A stretch of DNA of 64,000 nt from Zychaea mexicana (Eukaryota > Mucoromycota > Mucoromycetes > Mucorales > Lichtheimiaceae), in the NCBI RefSeq assembly GCF_025766255.1, contig NW_026516695.1, positions 124,001-188,000 on the forward strand, in the 5' to 3' direction. The translations under genes and the position numbers were made by a program. Below the pieces are notes generated by a model. That model searched no databases. It saw only the letters and a program-made list of their open reading frames with translations, and had not been told where the DNA came from. Shown piece after piece: positions 60,801-64,000 of the stretch (position 1 is the first letter of the stretch; each line of letters begins with the position of its first letter).

Positions 60801-63056
60801 TGTGCCGATCCATTCCAACAAGGAAGACCTCAAACTTGAAGTTATGGATTGGAATGCAAAGACAAAGGACAAGTCGCTTGGTTTTACCACATTGCGTATG
60901 GTTGATCTTGTAAAGCAGTGCACAGGCAATCAGCCAAAGAATCCAGACAAGTGGTATGAATACGTTGGCAAGCCAATTGATCAGTAAGTATCTCGCAGGA
61001 AAAGAGTGTAATTAAACATACTATTGAAAATGTGATTATTGATGTACTATTAGATGGGTAGCACTCAAGTCATCGGACCGCAATACAGCAAAAGGCGAGC
61101 TTCAATACACGGCCGAGTTTCATCCTACGCTTGCATTGCCAAGAGTCGAGGAGCTTGACGATGAAGAGGAAGAAGAATACAAAGAACTCGAGGGAGGGGA
61201 GCATGCTGAAGAGAACGGCAAAGTCGAAGCAAAGAGGCAAGCCGAGCTGCCAACAGCTGATCTCCATGGTGTGCCGATCCGCTACACTCCCGACGATATT
61301 GTCGACCTCTCTGTGTACAACTCCGGCGTACTGACAGTTAAAATTCACGAAGTCAAGATGCCTACCGTCAGCCATGCCTACTGCCAAATACTAATCGACG
61401 CGCTGATGCCTCAGTTCCAGACCCAGAAGCTCAAGGGACGAACCTTGACTTTTAACGAAACGGGCGACGCATTTGTGAAAGAAGCAGACTTTTCGCGAGT
61501 TGCTATCGAGATCAAGCCAGCTGATTCGGATGACAAGGACGATCTGAAACTGGGTTACTGGGTGGATCAAGTGACCAACATTGTGCGCCGCATCCAATCC
61601 AACAGACGCAGTGGCAACGAGGACGAGGAAGGAGAATGGTTCCAGCTGCTCGGGACAACGATCCCCGGTGGCTGGATTCGTCTCAGCTTTGACTACACGC
61701 CTCTTGTCAACTTTACCCTGAATCCAGACGAAAGCCTTGACAATCAAGGACAGTTGACGGTGACGTTGCTTGACGCAAAGGAGCTCATGGCAGCAGACAA
61801 ATCCGGAACCAGCGACCCATATGTTGTATTCACTGTGAACGGCGAGCGCGTACACAAGAGTGCCACAATCAAAAAGACAATAAATCCTGCATGGAAGAAT
61901 GAAACGTTCACGGTGCCGATCGTAAGTAACTGCTGATAATGGTAGTGGTGGTCTGTGTTCTTTAAAAAAAAAAGATAGCACCACTCAAAATGTACGAACT
62001 GTGTAACAATAGCAATCACGGGTCACGGCCAGTTTTAGAATCGAGGTTTTTGACTGGAATCAGTTCCTCGGTGATACGCCGCTTGGCTCGGGCGGTATCT
62101 CCATTCGTGGCGACTTTGTCGAGAGCTTTGTTGCCAAGCAGGTCAGAATTCCCCTGGATGGCGTTGCCGGGGTGAGCGGTCATGTGCGCGTGCGGTTCTT
62201 ATGGCAACCCCAGCTGCTTATCCGCAAGAAGACACATACTTCGATCCTTGGCACTACCACTGTGAATATGAACACGTCAACAAACAGCAGCAGCAATATG
62301 CTCTCTCCTACATCTGCAGCAACCATGCGACCCTCTCCTACATCCGGTCTGAGGCCGCCACAGGCAGCACCACCTTCGGTGTCCCGATCGGCCTCATTGG
62401 CCCCCGCTCCTCCACTACAACCAGCACCGGCTGCTGCACTGTCTCGCAACGGCACTCATGCAAGTTCCCATGTCCGATCCCCATCGCAAGCATCCTCCAT
62501 AGTGTCCATGCAGGACCGAAGGAGCATTGACACCATGTCGATAAACGAAGACGCACTGGCAACACAGCAAGGTGATGGCACTGCCACGGGAATGGACGGT
62601 ACGGCGACAGTACAGCTGATCGAAGCACGCAACCTCCGAGGGGTCGATCGCTCGGGGACGAGTGATCCGTTTGTCCGACTGCGTGTGGGAAAGAAAGTAC
62701 ACAAAACGAAGCATATCAAGAAGACGCTTACGCCGCAATGGTAAACACTTTTCACTACTCATTCAACGTATTTACCCTCACGCACAAAAAAGGAACTTCT
62801 TTCATCTTACACAAGCCTTGCCATCCATTGTAGGAACGAATCTTTCGAAAGCAGCGTATCTGCGCAGCCAACGCCGCTAAATATCAAGGTTAAAGACTAT
62901 AACCGATTCAGCACATCGGTTGAACTTGGACAGTGCCAGTGGAACCTGTGGGACCTGCTGCGACCACAAGATCAAGTGACGAGCGTCGACCGCTGGTTGC
63001 CCCTCTATCCCACAGGACACGGCGAAATCCACGTCAGGATTGATTTTTCGCAATGA
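57878..63056 (+). CDS. Tricalbin / extended-synaptotagmin (membrane anchor, SMP, multiple C2 domains)
   Basis: Ten exons: 57878-58879, 58949-59251, 59319-59439, 59519-59834, 59917-60038, 60109-60525, 60626-60983, 61054-61921, 62013-62740 and 62834-63056; 1485 residues, similar to yeast Tcb3. Order: disordered N-terminus with RTPRTPRTP; a hydrophobic hairpin at about 201-231 (FTVGVVFWLLGTLGGGFITF); an SMP lipid-transfer domain (about 250-440; VEWLNSFLQKFWVIFEPVMS, PGLQSFVRDQVHAILGPMMY); then about six C2 or C2-like domains beginning near 478, 622, 761, 950, 1105 and 1365. The last two carry DKSGTSDPYV and DRSGTSDPFV loops. A Ser/Pro-rich linker (about 1245-1350) precedes the final C2. Tricalbins tether ER to plasma membrane and move lipids. 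The SMP plus C2 order makes the family certain; C2 boundaries are rough. Confidence 0.94.
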
Positions 63057-63765
63057 TGAAATACACACCTTTTTTTCTCTCTTTTCAATCTCCTCGCTCA
63101 GGGGAGCAATGGATGGTGTGGGCAAAGTTTGGGTCTGGTAAATAACTCCACCTTTTTCCATTTGTGCTCGACCTCTCGGAGATGAAGGTGAGGCAAAACA
63201 CCGCAAACGAAGCATTTTCATAGCAAGGTTTGATGACCCGACACAACGGCCGTCATCGACCCCCATTCACTTGCACAATTCACTACAATTCAAGACCATT
63301 GGCTTTAGCACATGCACGAGCTACAATGCCCACAGTCAGGGCAAAGACTTCTACTAGAAGGCCTCTTTCAGTTGCATTCTTTGTTTTAGCCGTCGCACCG
63401 ACGCATATGATACACCTTGTTTGCGCTCTCGCTCTCTCTCGGATCAGAAAGTCCGCTGTATGTTAAACCGCATTAGAGAAAAAGGCTGCTGGAAAGAGAG
63501 AACAGAGCAAAGAAAAACCTGCCCTTCTCCCATTCATAAAGTTTTTCTTCTTCCTTTCTCTTTACAAACCTCTCATAACTCTATTTCCGCTTAATCTTCT
63601 TTTCGCTCTACTTTTGGTCCTCTTCATTACCACCCTTTTATATACCCTTGGTAGCCGTACCTGTCAAAGCACCAGTACGATTTAGAAAGCAGAGAACCCG
63701 GCTTCACACACACACACACACACGTACAGTAACTACATTTCACCTCGACAACGTATCAAAGAAGA
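63057..63765. other. Intergenic region upstream of the terminal gene
   Basis: Tricalbin 3' flank, then sequence rich in T/C from about 63520 to 63650 and a (CA)n run at 63707-63723, probably the leader of the next gene. No gene supported; the Arg-rich frame at 63230-63466 has no family resemblance. Confidence 0.6.
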
Positions 63766-64000
63766 ATGAGTAAGTTTTCTCAATATCTGTAAGGCGGCGC
63801 AAGAAAGAACCCTTGATTTGAACAAATTCACAAACTTGTCATTTAGCACCTGCGCGCCGAAGTGGACGTACTCAAGCTGCTAATGGCAGGAAACCCACCA
63901 CACGATCGTTGAGTTTGCCGCAACAACGACATGAGCCAGTACCGCCCTCGCCACGGCAAACGCGGGCAAACGATGCAATAACACGAGAAGACGAGGAAGA
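63766..64000 (+). CDS. 5' part of an unidentified gene (cut by the window end)
   Basis: An ATG at 63766 is followed after one more base by a consensus GTAAGT donor (63770). The acceptor at 63845-63846 resumes a frame that stays open to the last base: exon 1 63766-63769, exon 2 63847 onward. The visible N-terminus (about 52 residues) is basic and disordered: MTPARRSGRTQAANGRKPTT, then RSLSLPQQ and REDEE. No domain is visible, so no function can be given. The T/C-rich leader and perfect donor support a real gene. Confidence 0.6.

Noticed and set aside
1..64000. A dedicated gene cluster for cell-wall or GPI-anchor biosynthesis
   Set aside because: GAA1, DPM2, GNA1, the acyltransferases and the RhoGEF are spread among unrelated housekeeping genes in mixed orientation, so clustering is not supported.

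Overview
The window looks like nuclear chromosomal DNA of an early-diverging filamentous fungus, most likely Mucoromycota (Mucorales-like). The support is: genes split by many short GT-AG introns (mostly 50-110 nt); fungal-specific regulators and enzymes (an AreA/NIT2-type GATA factor, a Rom2-type RhoGEF, a tricalbin, an Ale1-type MBOAT acyltransferase); and, beside them, proteins that are rare or missing in Dikarya as far as I know (calcyclin-binding protein/SIP, a KCTD-like BTB protein, a WW-MyTH4-RhoGAP protein). The species cannot be named from the sequence alone. I see no operon, phage, CRISPR array, transposon, rRNA or convincing tRNA.

Layout. 0-6 kb: SIP/CacyBP (+), translin (+), and a convergent coiled-coil protein with a poly-Asp run (-). 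6-10 kb: no gene that I can support. 10-14 kb: a K/T-type cyclin (-) and a divergent secreted repeat protein with a double-psi beta-barrel end (+). 14-16 kb: gene-poor, with one possible gene relic. 16-20.5 kb: an RRM/zinc-knuckle SR splicing factor (+) and a SAM methyltransferase (+). 20.7-28.5 kb: the GPI transamidase subunit GAA1 (-) and the AreA/NIT2 GATA factor (-). 28.5-33.2 kb: gene-poor. 33.2-43.2 kb: a Rom2-like RhoGEF (+) and a WW-MyTH4-RhoGAP protein (+), so a GTPase activator and an inactivator lie on the same strand. 43.5-47.1 kb: a BTB/T1 protein (+) and glucosamine-6-phosphate N-acetyltransferase GNA1 (+). 48.2-52.5 kb: a tandem pair of MBOAT lysophospholipid acyltransferases (+). 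54.2-57.6 kb: DPM2 (-), ribosomal protein eS17 (-), and BRX1 (+) head to head with eS17. 57.8-63.1 kb: a tricalbin (+). 63.7 kb to the end: the first exons of an unidentified gene.

Several genes touch the cell surface and endomembranes: the Rho1-type exchange factor and GNA1 (wall glucan signalling, chitin precursor), GAA1 and DPM2 (GPI anchors, dolichol-phosphate-mannose), the acyltransferases (phospholipid remodelling) and tricalbin (ER-plasma membrane contact). They sit among housekeeping genes, so I read this as ordinary gene content and not as a dedicated cluster.

Exon models were built by hand from reading frame, GT/AG signals and family conservation; for each complete model the exon lengths sum to a multiple of three. 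I did not find a clearly new multi-gene system. The items most worth a second look are the SEGG-repeat secreted protein, the overlapping upstream ORF at the AreA start, the tandem acyltransferases, the tyrosine-proline repeat and cysteine motif in the RhoGEF, two possible gene relics, and the one-codon first exons of DPM2 and eS17.
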